NCBI GenBank assembly: GCA_910585865.1
Contig: CAJUGO010000002.1
Location: 221,413 to 285,412, forward strand
DNA length: 64,000 bases
Reading direction: 5' to 3'
Source: an uncultured Ruminococcus sp.
GTDB lineage: Bacteria; Bacillota; Clostridia; Oscillospirales; Acutalibacteraceae
Below are positions 47,863-55,957 of the stretch, in pieces. The notes under the pieces were generated by a model. That model was not told where the DNA came from. It saw only the letters and a list, made by a program, of their open reading frames with translations, and ran no database searches. The position numbers were made by a program, and so were the translations under genes. The first letter of the stretch is position 1, and every line of letters starts with the position of its first letter.

Positions 47863-47911
47863 TTTTTACTAAGCGTATTATAACATTATTCTAAAGAACA
47901 GGGGTGCATAG

Positions 47912-49330
47912 ATGGAACAGCTATCAAAAAAAACTATTGTTTCATTAAGAGACATATTTATAAGATTCGACGGCGAGGTAATACTAAATCATATAAACCT
48001 TGACATTCACGAAAAAGAATTTGTTACTATTTTAGGTCCAAGCGGATGCGGTAAAACCACTACACTGAGAATAATAGGCGGATTTGTTGAACCTGAAAGC
48101 GGAGATGTTATGTTTGACGGAAAACGCATAAACGGAACCCCTCCGAACAAAAGAAATGTTAATACCGTCTTTCAAAAATACTCACTGTTCCCTCATCTTA
48201 ATGTATTTGATAATGTTGCTTTCGGGCTTAAATTAAAAAAGATTCCAAAAGCTGAAATTAAAGAAAAGGTTACACGAATGCTTGCAACAGTTGACCTTAA
48301 GGGATATGAAAAACGCTCTGTTGCTAAATTGTCAGGCGGTCAGCAGCAGCGAGTAGCAATTGCAAGAGCGCTGGTATGTGATCCTGAAATTATTTTGCTT
48401 GATGAACCTCTTGGAGCGCTTGATCTTAAATTAAGAAAAAGTATGCAGCTTGAATTAAAGGAAATCCAGCAAAAGACTCAGAAAACATTTATATATGTTA
48501 CACATGACCAAGAGGAAGCTCTGACAATGAGCGACAGAGTAATTGTAATGAATAACGGTGTTATTGAACAAATCGGAACACCTGAAGACATATATAATGA
48601 ACCGGTAAATGCCTTTGTTGCTGATTTCATTGGTGAAGCAAACATTCTAAACGGTACAATGATTGATGACTGCCGTATAAAGATATTAGGCAAAGAACTT
48701 GAATGTGTTGATAAGGGTTTTGGAAAAAACACCCCGGTTGATGTTGTAATACGCCCCGAAGACATTGAAATTACTTCTCCTGCAGACGGTCAGTTTACAG
48801 GAATTGTACAGAAATCAACATTTAAAGGCGTCCACTACGAAATGAGCGTCATGTGCGATAAATGTGAGATTCTCATACACTCTACCAAAACTGCTGAAAT
48901 CGGCAGCAAAATAGGAATGAGAGTAATTCCGTTTAATATCCAAATTATGAATAAGCTGCTTCCCTTCTACAATAATATATTGGAAGTACAGGTAAAATAT
49001 TCTGACGAGCAAGAAAACTATTTTCAGTTCGACCTTGAAGACGAGTCAATTACTGTCAAAGACAGATACTATGAACAAGGTACAAATCTTAAAATTACAC
49101 TTCCTCCGGATGCGCTTTCTCTTGCAGGGGACGGAGTCGGCGACCTAAAGGATTTATATATCGAATCTGTTGTATACAAAGGTGAACACAACGAAATAAT
49201 TCTTGAGTCAGATGAAAGAAAATGGCTTATGTTAAGCGATACAGACGAACAGGTTGCAACCTATGTGCCTTTGTCCTTTGATTTTTCAAAAGCAGACTTT
49301 GAGGTTATCAACCCAAAAAGGGAGGGCTGA
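47912..49330 (+). CDS. potA: Spermidine/putrescine ABC transporter ATPase PotA (extended C-terminus)
   Basis: 472 residues; usual PotA is about 370. Walker A GPSGCGKTTTLR, signature LSGGQQQRVAIARAL, Walker B IILLDEPLGALD, H-loop YVTHDQEEALTMSDR. After the ATPase comes a TOBE-2 domain (VVIRPEDIEIT; FKGVHYEMSVM). The extra 100 or so residues look like a second degenerate TOBE (LKITLPPDALSL; YKGEHNEIIL), so the regulatory region may be duplicated. First gene of potABCD. Confidence 0.93.
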   Translation: MEQLSKKTIVSLRDIFIRFDGEVILNHINLDIHEKEFVTILGPSGCGKTTTLRIIGGFVEPESGDVMFDGKRINGTPPNKRNVNTVFQKYSLFPHLNVFDNVAFGLKLKKIPKAEIKEKVTRMLATVDLKGYEKRSVAKLSGGQQQRVAIARALVCDPEIILLDEPLGALDLKLRKSMQLELKEIQQKTQKTFIYVTHDQEEALTMSDRVIVMNNGVIEQIGTPEDIYNEPVNAFVADFIGEANILNGTMIDDCRIKILGKELECVDKGFGKNTPVDVVIRPEDIEITSPADGQFTGIVQKSTFKGVHYEMSVMCDKCEILIHSTKTAEIGSKIGMRVIPFNIQIMNKLLPFYNNILEVQVKYSDEQENYFQFDLEDESITVKDRYYEQGTNLKITLPPDALSLAGDGVGDLKDLYIESVVYKGEHNEIILESDERKWLMLSDTDEQVATYVPLSFDFSKADFEVINPKREG

Positions 49331-49333
49331 TAA

Positions 49334-50125
49334 ATGAAATCAAGAAAACCATCTATTCCCTATATAATCTGGATGGTTGTATTTACAATGATTCCGATTA
49401 TAATGATTGGCTTTACAGCCTTTACCGACAAACAGGGCAATTTCTCGCTTAATGCATTTACAAAAGCTTTTTTTTATACTAATGTTTTTGTAAAATCTCT
49501 TTGGATTGCACTTATTTCAACTGCAATATGCCTTCTTCTTGCCTATCCTCTGGCATTCCTTATTACAAGAATGAAACATTCATCGCAAAACACAGTGATT
49601 ATGCTTCTTATGATACCTATGTGGATGAACTTCCTGCTAAGAATTTATGCATGGGTAACTCTCCTGCAAAAAAACGGCCCCATTGATATGGCTCTCTCCA
49701 TGCTGGGTATTCACGGCAGCTATATCGGTAATTCTGCCGCTGTTGTACTTGGCATGGTTTATGAATATCTGCCGTTTATGGTTCTTCCGATTTATACCGT
49801 TATGAGCAAAATTGACAACGGTCTGATCGAAGCGGCGCAGGATTTAGGCTCAAACAACTTTGCGGTATTCAAAAAAGTTATTGCTCCGCTAAGTCTTCCC
49901 GGAATCATTTCAGGAATTACTATGGTTTTTGTTCCGAGTGCAAGCACATTCCTTGTAGCACAGTATCTGGGCGGCACCGATGATATTATGATTGGCGATG
50001 TTATTGATAAAATTTTCTGGACTGATCAAAATACAGGAGCGGCAATATCACTTATTCTTATGGTCTTAATTTTTGTATTCCTTGTAATCATGAACCTTTT
50101 TGGAGACGAGGAGGCGATTGCATAA
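49334..50125 (+). CDS. potB: Polyamine ABC transporter permease PotB
   Basis: 263 residues, six predicted helices. The coupling loop EAAQDLGSNNFAVFKKVIAPLSLPGI matches the EAA motif of binding-protein-dependent permeases. It follows potA by three bases and its stop overlaps the potC start (TAATG). It forms the membrane channel with PotC. Confidence 0.95.
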   Translation: MKSRKPSIPYIIWMVVFTMIPIIMIGFTAFTDKQGNFSLNAFTKAFFYTNVFVKSLWIALISTAICLLLAYPLAFLITRMKHSSQNTVIMLLMIPMWMNFLLRIYAWVTLLQKNGPIDMALSMLGIHGSYIGNSAAVVLGMVYEYLPFMVLPIYTVMSKIDNGLIEAAQDLGSNNFAVFKKVIAPLSLPGIISGITMVFVPSASTFLVAQYLGGTDDIMIGDVIDKIFWTDQNTGAAISLILMVLIFVFLVIMNLFGDEEAIA

Positions 50126-50931
50126 TGAAAAAAAAATCCGGAATTTTGTCAAAAATCTATATCGTACTTATTATGATTTTTCTTTATGCACCTATCGCTG
50201 TTTTAATACTTTTTTCATTTAACAACGGCAAAACTACTGTTTGGAAGGGCTTCACGCTTAAATGGTATGAAGAACTGTTTAAAGACGATAATATTATGAA
50301 TGCATTGGGCAACACATTGATAATTGCTGTTCTTGCATCAATTTTTGCTACAATACTAGGTACTGCCGCTGCAATCGGAATAAGTAACTTTAAAGGCAAA
50401 AAACGTGCGCTTATTCAAAATGTTTCAAATATACCTATCATAAGCCCGGATATTGTAATGGGTGTATCTCTTATGCTTTTATTTACTGCTTTGGGAATTA
50501 TGTTTAACTTTGAAATGGGATTTTTCACAGTACTTCTGTCCCACATATGTTTTTGCGTTCCGTTTGTTGTTCTAAATGTAATTCCTCGGATTAAGCGCAT
50601 AGACCGGAGCGTTTATGACGCGGCACTTGATCTTGGATGTAATCAGTGGCAGGCTTTTTGTAAGGTTATAATTTACGAACTTATGCCCGGAATTTTTTCG
50701 GGTCTGCTAATGAGTTTTACATATTCTCTTGATGATTTTATTATAACATATTTTACAAGAGGAGCAAAATTTCAAAACTTGTCCATTGAAATTTATTCAA
50801 TGACTCACAGAAGATTATCACCAAAAATCAATGCTCTTTCTGCGTTGCTGTTTCTGGCTGTATTAATTATTATGATCATCATCAATCTGCGTGACAGGCA
50901 CGAAGAAAAAGCAAGGTCGCAAAAGATTTGA
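50125..50931 (+). CDS. potC: Polyamine ABC transporter permease PotC
   Basis: 268 residues, six helices. The N-terminus has a basic start then IYIVLIMIFLYAPIAVLILFSF; the EAA-type loop is DAALDLGCNQWQAFCKVIIYELMPGI. AGGAGG lies before the ATG, inside potB. The pair PotB-PotC is standard. Confidence 0.95.
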   Translation: MKKKSGILSKIYIVLIMIFLYAPIAVLILFSFNNGKTTVWKGFTLKWYEELFKDDNIMNALGNTLIIAVLASIFATILGTAAAIGISNFKGKKRALIQNVSNIPIISPDIVMGVSLMLLFTALGIMFNFEMGFFTVLLSHICFCVPFVVLNVIPRIKRIDRSVYDAALDLGCNQWQAFCKVIIYELMPGIFSGLLMSFTYSLDDFIITYFTRGAKFQNLSIEIYSMTHRRLSPKINALSALLFLAVLIIMIIINLRDRHEEKARSQKI

Positions 50932-51127
50932 ATATGATATAAATATTAATAAATACCATTAAAAAAGCAACTAAAATTAGCCGAATTTGTACCTAATGAG
51001 CAACCTTCCCGGTAAACCGTTAGGTTTTCTTTAACCGGTTACTTGTACAGCAAAATATTCGCTTAAAAATTTTAGTTTTGTTTTCAAATGGTTTTTATGA
51101 TAAAAATATTTTAAGGGAGATTGAGAA
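50932..51127 (+). promoter_or_regulatory. potC-potD intergenic with possible RNA structure
   Basis: ACCTAA pairs with TTAGGT, and GTAAaCCG pairs with CGGTTAC in overlapping, competing stems (about 50991-51050). potD has AAGGGAG before its ATG. No promoter stands out; the structure may set relative expression of the binding protein. Confidence 0.35.
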
Positions 51128-52198
51128 ATGAAAAAAATCATCAGTATTATCCTTGCCGCTTTAATTGCGGCTTCCTGTATCGCCTGCCTTTGCGGCTGCG
51201 GCAAAAACTATGACGGTGAAGTAAATGTATACAACTGGGGCGAATATGTTTCAAACGGTGAAGACGGTCTTCTTGATGTTATTGATGAATTTGAGAAACG
51301 CACTAACATTAAGGTAAACTATACAACTTATGAAACAAACGAAGAACTTTATAATATGCTGAAAAACAGCAATGTAAGCTATGATGTTATTATTCCGTCA
51401 GAATATATGATAAGTAAGCTTATTAAAGAGGATATGCTGCTTGAACTCAATTATGATAATATTCCTAACTATAAGTATCTTATGGAGCGTTTTAAAAAAC
51501 TCAGCTGCGATCCGGAAAGCAAATATACCGTATGTTATAGCTGGGGAATTACCGCAATGGTCTATGACAAAACAAAAATAAGCCAAAAACCCGATTCTTG
51601 GGAGATATTGTGGGACAAGAATTTGAAAGGTCAAATTCTTATGTTTAATAACAGCAGAGACGCAATGGCAATTGCTCTGCAGCTTTGCGGAATTAATCCG
51701 GGAAACTGTACAAAGGAAGATGTTGATACAGCCGCTAAAAAGCTTAGAGAACAGAAACCGCTGCTGAAAAATTATGTCATGGATAAAGTATTCAACGAGA
51801 TGGAAAAAAGTCAGGCTGCTATTGCGCCTTACTATGCCGGTGATGTTATCACTATGATGAATAACAATGAAGATCTTGACTGTGCAATGATTGCAGACGG
51901 CGCAAATCTTTTCTATGATGCAATGTGCATTCCAAAATGCAGCAAAAACAAAGAAAATGCCGAAAAATTTATTAATTTTATGCAGGATCCAGAAATCGCT
52001 GCTGCAAACTTTGAATACTTATACTACGCCACACCTAATCAGGAAACCTACGATAAGTATCTTGATGATGATGTTAAAAATAATGAGTTGATTTTTCCAA
52101 GTGATGAATATCTTGATAAATGCTATGTATTCTCAAATGTTTCTGATGATGTTTATTCCTATATGCAGGAACAATTTGTAAAAATACAGGCAGAATAA
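51128..52198 (+). CDS. potD: Polyamine-binding lipoprotein PotD
   Basis: 356 residues. Signal peptide with lipobox (CIACLCGCGKNYDG). The mature protein is a periplasmic-type binding protein: VNVYNWGEYVSN at the ligand-cleft start, VNYTTYETNEELYNML, VIIPSEYMISKL, and IAPYYAGDVITMM. The Asp/Glu/Trp polyamine-cage positions look conserved. It supplies the transporter on the outer face of the membrane. Confidence 0.94.
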   Translation: MKKIISIILAALIAASCIACLCGCGKNYDGEVNVYNWGEYVSNGEDGLLDVIDEFEKRTNIKVNYTTYETNEELYNMLKNSNVSYDVIIPSEYMISKLIKEDMLLELNYDNIPNYKYLMERFKKLSCDPESKYTVCYSWGITAMVYDKTKISQKPDSWEILWDKNLKGQILMFNNSRDAMAIALQLCGINPGNCTKEDVDTAAKKLREQKPLLKNYVMDKVFNEMEKSQAAIAPYYAGDVITMMNNNEDLDCAMIADGANLFYDAMCIPKCSKNKENAEKFINFMQDPEIAAANFEYLYYATPNQETYDKYLDDDVKNNELIFPSDEYLDKCYVFSNVSDDVYSYMQEQFVKIQAE

Positions 52199-52207
52199 TA
52201 ACCTGAG

Positions 52208-52234
52208 AGTCCGTGTTTTCCGCACGGACTTTTA
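52208..52234 (+). terminator. potD terminator
   Basis: AGTCCGTG pairs with CACGGACT, then TTTTATATTTT. Confidence 0.85.
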
Positions 52235-52341
52235 TATTTTACATAAAACTGCTCAAACGGAGAAAACTTCACCCTGCTGCTTATATTAATAAAACTAATT
52301 ATTAGATATGATTGATACAGCAGTCATTTTACCTGTTTTGA

Positions 52342-52369
52342 TTGACAAATCACAAAAAAGTAATATAAT
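52342..52369 (+). promoter_or_regulatory. Promoter of the surface-glycan operon
   Basis: TTGACA, 16 bases, TATAAT (52364-52369). The leader of about 180 bases to 52559 shows no structure I can name. Confidence 0.75.
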
Positions 52370-52558
52370 GGATACTGAATAAACATAAACCATCTTCGGC
52401 TGCAAAACTGATATTGATAATAATACTGCTTTGTACAGCAATACTTGTTTTTAACGCGCTGCACTCTTCAAATACCACAATGTTCAAACGTTAATATATT
52501 ACATTTTCTAAACAGCCGATTTTATCGATTTTCAAATTAAAAGATAGGATGAAAAAAA

Positions 52559-53380
52559 TTGTTTACTATTTTTAAAGAGCACAAAGGCTTTGGCAAACAG
52601 ATTTTCCTTCTTGCCAAAAATGAGCTTATAAAAACTTATAAAGGCGCAGTAATAGGTCCGCTCTGGGCCGTTGTAAAACCTGCATTCACTATTTTCGTTT
52701 ATTGGTTTGCTTTTTCCTGCGGTATAAAAAAGCTCAGAGATATGGATATTAACCTGGGCGGTCCTCTTCCGTTCACGGTTGACTTTTTTACCTTTATGTT
52801 TATTGGTATAATACCGTGGTTTTTTATTCAGGACAGCATTACACAAGGAGCAAAAACTCTAAGATCAAACAGACAGTTTATTACAAAGGTAAAGTTTCCT
52901 GTTTCAACCATTTTGACTTATACTTCAGTATCAAGGCTTTTTGTTCATATGATGTTGATGGCAGCAATGTATATATACGTTATTTTTGCAATAGGTCCAA
53001 GTTGGTACAATCTGCAATTTTTTCTCTACTGTCCCATAATGTTTATTTTCTTTCTTGCTTTGTCATGGTCAACAGCACCAATGTCTGCATTTAGTAAAGA
53101 CTTTGAAAGCCTTATTGTATCCATAATGTCCGGAATATTCTGGCTGTCAGGTATCATGTATGATTCATACGGCTTTGACTCACAGGTTTTAAACACTGTT
53201 ATGTTGTTTAATCCCATTAATTTCTTTGTAAACGGATACAGAAATTGTTTTCTGTACAACAGACCATTTTATTCAAACCCGGAAGAACTGCTGATTTTCG
53301 GCATTGAATTTGCAGTTATTTTTGTACTGGGAATATTCAACTACAACAGACTCAGGAAAAAACTTCCTGATGTTCTTTAA
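52559..53380 (+). CDS. ABC-2 polysaccharide/teichoic-acid export permease (TagG/Wzm-like)
   Basis: 273 residues with an N-terminal cytosolic helix and six hydrophobic segments. Family features: LAKNELIKTYKGAVIGPLWAVVKPAFTIF at the N-terminus, FMFIGIIPWFFIQDSI, and NPINFFVNGYRNC near the end. The start is TTG 52559 after AGGAT; the nearby ATG 52549 leads to a stop. It pairs with the next gene to export an undecaprenyl-linked glycan or teichoic acid. Confidence 0.92.
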   Translation: MFTIFKEHKGFGKQIFLLAKNELIKTYKGAVIGPLWAVVKPAFTIFVYWFAFSCGIKKLRDMDINLGGPLPFTVDFFTFMFIGIIPWFFIQDSITQGAKTLRSNRQFITKVKFPVSTILTYTSVSRLFVHMMLMAAMYIYVIFAIGPSWYNLQFFLYCPIMFIFFLALSWSTAPMSAFSKDFESLIVSIMSGIFWLSGIMYDSYGFDSQVLNTVMLFNPINFFVNGYRNCFLYNRPFYSNPEELLIFGIEFAVIFVLGIFNYNRLRKKLPDVL

Positions 53381-53392
53381 GGAGGTAATTGT

Positions 53393-54124
53393 ATGGCTGA
53401 ACCGATTATTACCTTTAAAAACGTAAGCAAAACATATATTTTATATAAAGACGACAAAGCCCGTTTTAAAGCATTATTTTTTAAACCTAAGAACGCTAAA
53501 ACCAACAAGGCTTTAAACAATGTTTCTATCACTATCAACCGTGGTGAATCTGTAGGTATTGTCGGCGATAATGGTGCAGGCAAATCAACACTGCTTAAAA
53601 TGATTACGGGAGTCGCTTTTCCTGATGAGGGTGAAATAACTGTTGACGGCAAAGTTGCCGCTTTGCTCGAACTTACCGCGGGCTTTTCTATGGAAATGAC
53701 CGGCAGAGAAAACATATATCTCAAAGGATATATTCTCGGACTTGAAGACAACTATATTAAACAAATTGAAGAAAAAATCATTGAATTTGCAGAGCTTGGC
53801 GATTACATTGACCAACCTGTCAGAACTTACTCCAGCGGTATGAAAATGCGTCTGGGCTTTGCAATTAATGTTAATATCGAACCTGACGTACTGGTTGTTG
53901 ACGAAGCCTTATCCGTTGGCGACGCTACCTTTAAAAAGAAATGCAAAAATAAGATTAAAGAGATTATCGCAAACGGCACTACCGTACTTTATGTAAGTCA
54001 CAGCGCAAACTCGGTTAAGGAAATCTGTCCGCGTTCAATTTATCTAAAAAAGGGCACAGTTATATTTGACGGTCCTACCGATGAAACCCTGAAAGTATAC
54101 GAAGAAACAAAGAAAAAGAAGTAA
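53393..54124 (+). CDS. ABC exporter ATPase (TagH/Wzt-like, short form)
   Basis: 243 residues. VSKTYILYKDDKARFKALF is the TagH/Wzt-type start; Walker A GDNGAGKSTLLK; the polysaccharide-ABC motif FSMEMTGRENIYLKG; signature YSSGMKMRLGFA; Walker B VLVVDEALSVGD. It lacks the C-terminal carbohydrate-binding extension of Wzt, as in TagH/RfbE short forms. AAGGAGG precedes the ATG. Confidence 0.94.
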   Translation: MAEPIITFKNVSKTYILYKDDKARFKALFFKPKNAKTNKALNNVSITINRGESVGIVGDNGAGKSTLLKMITGVAFPDEGEITVDGKVAALLELTAGFSMEMTGRENIYLKGYILGLEDNYIKQIEEKIIEFAELGDYIDQPVRTYSSGMKMRLGFAINVNIEPDVLVVDEALSVGDATFKKKCKNKIKEIIANGTTVLYVSHSANSVKEICPRSIYLKKGTVIFDGPTDETLKVYEETKKKK

Positions 54125-54139
54125 AAAACGGAGCACAAA

Positions 54140-54877
54140 ATGGTACATGCTGTTATTTTTGCAGGCGGTGTCGGCGCAAGAATGAAATCGCTTGATATAC
54201 CAAAGCAATTTATAAATGTTGACGGAAAACCTATTATAATACGCACACTTGAAAATTTCTCAACTCATTCTATGGTTGATGATATTGTAGTTGCATGCCT
54301 TCCCGATAAAATCGATTATTTATGGAGTCTCATTGCTCAGTATAAAACTCAAAAGGTTACCTCCATTATTCCGGGCGGAGAAAACGGTCACGGAAGTATT
54401 CACAACGGTCTTGTTGAAGTACAAAGATTTGCTTCTCCTGATGATATCGTGCTTATTTGTGACGGAGTCCGTCCGCTTATTTCACACAAACTTATTTCCG
54501 ATTGCATTGAAACAGCAATGAAATATGAAACAGCTGTACCTGTCACACCAAGCATTGACTCTGTTTTACAAAGCGAGGACGGACAAACCTGCTGCAAAAG
54601 CCTTCCCAGAAAACAGATGTTCATTACTCAGGCTCCGCAAGGCTATACACTTAAAAAAATTATGCAGGCACACAATGAAGCTGAAAAAAGAGGAATTACC
54701 AATCCTGTTTCTTCGAGCGAACTGCTTATTGAACTTGGTCAAACTGTGCATATTTTTCAGGGAGAAAGAGATAACATAAAGGTAACCACTCCTGAAGATT
54801 TAAGATTTTTGCGTTCAAGATACTATTACAGAAGCTTTAAGAACTTTGCCAAAGAGGAACTCAAATATGGATTATAA
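54140..54877 (+). CDS. IspD/TarI-family cytidylyltransferase (CDP-alcohol synthesis)
   Basis: 245 residues. The CTP-binding loop reads VIFAGGVGARMKSLDIPKQF; later ICDGVRPLIS and ITQAPQGYTLKKI and a final DNIKVTTPEDL are IspD/TarI signatures. The family includes MEP cytidylyltransferase and ribitol- or other polyol-phosphate cytidylyltransferases (TarI). Location with an export ABC and LicD favours making a CDP-alcohol donor for glycan phosphodiesters rather than isoprenoids. Confidence 0.88.
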   Translation: MVHAVIFAGGVGARMKSLDIPKQFINVDGKPIIIRTLENFSTHSMVDDIVVACLPDKIDYLWSLIAQYKTQKVTSIIPGGENGHGSIHNGLVEVQRFASPDDIVLICDGVRPLISHKLISDCIETAMKYETAVPVTPSIDSVLQSEDGQTCCKSLPRKQMFITQAPQGYTLKKIMQAHNEAEKRGITNPVSSSELLIELGQTVHIFQGERDNIKVTTPEDLRFLRSRYYYRSFKNFAKEELKYGL

Positions 54878-55946
54878 TGTCAAAAACCATTTACATCCCT
54901 ATATCTATGAAGATATCAAAACAATTACAGACAGCAATATTAACTGGCCGCGCCTAAAAAATAAAACCGTGTTTATCTCGGGAGGCAGCGGCTTTATCGC
55001 TTTTTATATAATTTGCGCCCTGCTGGCAGGCAATGATTTATATAACAATAACACCAAGGTAATTGCGCTCGTCCGCAGCCGAAAAAAAGCAGATAATAAG
55101 TATGGTGAACTGCTCAACAGAGCTGACTTTGAACTTGTAGTTCAGGATGTATGCAGTCCTGTTGAATGTGACAGAGCAGATTTTGTTATTCATGCGGCAA
55201 GCCAGGCAAGTGCTTTTCATTTTGAAAATGATCCTGCCGGAACTATTGATGCAAATCTTACAGGCACTTTAAATATGCTTGAGTATGCAAAAAAAAGTAA
55301 TGCTACAAGTACACTTATAGTTTCATCATTAAAAATTTACGGTGAAGTTTATAACGGCAAAGATTATATAAGCGAAAAAGATTTGGGTTATCTTGATATT
55401 GATAACTATAAAAATTGCTATGCACAGGGAAAGCGCGCAGCCGAAACACTAAGCTGCTGCTATGCAAATCAATATAACATGAATATTAAGATTGCAAGAC
55501 CCGCATATATTTACGGTCCTGCAAATATAGACGATGACAGAGTATGGGCACAGTTTTTTGCAAATGTTGTACGCCGACAGAATATTTTGCTTAAAAGCAA
55601 CGGTGCGGCATTGAGAAGCTTTTGCTATGTAACTGACACTGCAACAGCACTTCTGAAAATACTGCTGGACGGTGAAAACTGTACCCCATACAATATTGCC
55701 AATCCAAACAGCGATGTTACCATAAGAAATTTTGCCAAAACTGCTGTTGAAGCTTTTCCCGAACTTGGGCTTACACTAAACTTTGCAAATCCCGACGACA
55801 GAAATGAACCTGTACCATCTCCTATTGCACCGACTCCCGAAGTTCTTGATGCAAGGGCATTAAACAGACTTGGGTGGAGTGCTCAGGTAGATCTTGCTGA
55901 GGGTATTAAAAGAAGTGTAAAAATAATGAGTTTGCAAAATAAGTAA
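54867..55946 (+). CDS. NAD-dependent sugar epimerase/dehydratase (intact SDR)
   Basis: 359 residues from ATG 54867 (GAGG before; overlaps the previous gene by 11 bases). Extended SDR: glycine motif FISGGSGFIAFY, Asp in VVQDVC, AASQAS, SSLKIYGE, catalytic YxxxK in NCYAQGKRAAET, then RPAYIYGP. Similar to UDP-glucuronate decarboxylase or 4,6-dehydratase branches, but the substrate is unknown. The next gene begins with a paralogue of this domain that has lost these residues. Confidence 0.9.
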   Translation: MDYNVKNHLHPYIYEDIKTITDSNINWPRLKNKTVFISGGSGFIAFYIICALLAGNDLYNNNTKVIALVRSRKKADNKYGELLNRADFELVVQDVCSPVECDRADFVIHAASQASAFHFENDPAGTIDANLTGTLNMLEYAKKSNATSTLIVSSLKIYGEVYNGKDYISEKDLGYLDIDNYKNCYAQGKRAAETLSCCYANQYNMNIKIARPAYIYGPANIDDDRVWAQFFANVVRRQNILLKSNGAALRSFCYVTDTATALLKILLDGENCTPYNIANPNSDVTIRNFAKTAVEAFPELGLTLNFANPDDRNEPVPSPIAPTPEVLDARALNRLGWSAQVDLAEGIKRSVKIMSLQNK

Positions 55947-55957
55947 AAGGAAAAAAC

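Noticed and set aside
47776..47894. Leader peptide before potA
   Set aside because: The frame exists but lacks a ribosome site and has no codon pattern linked to polyamine precursors; kept only as an alternative in the leader finding.
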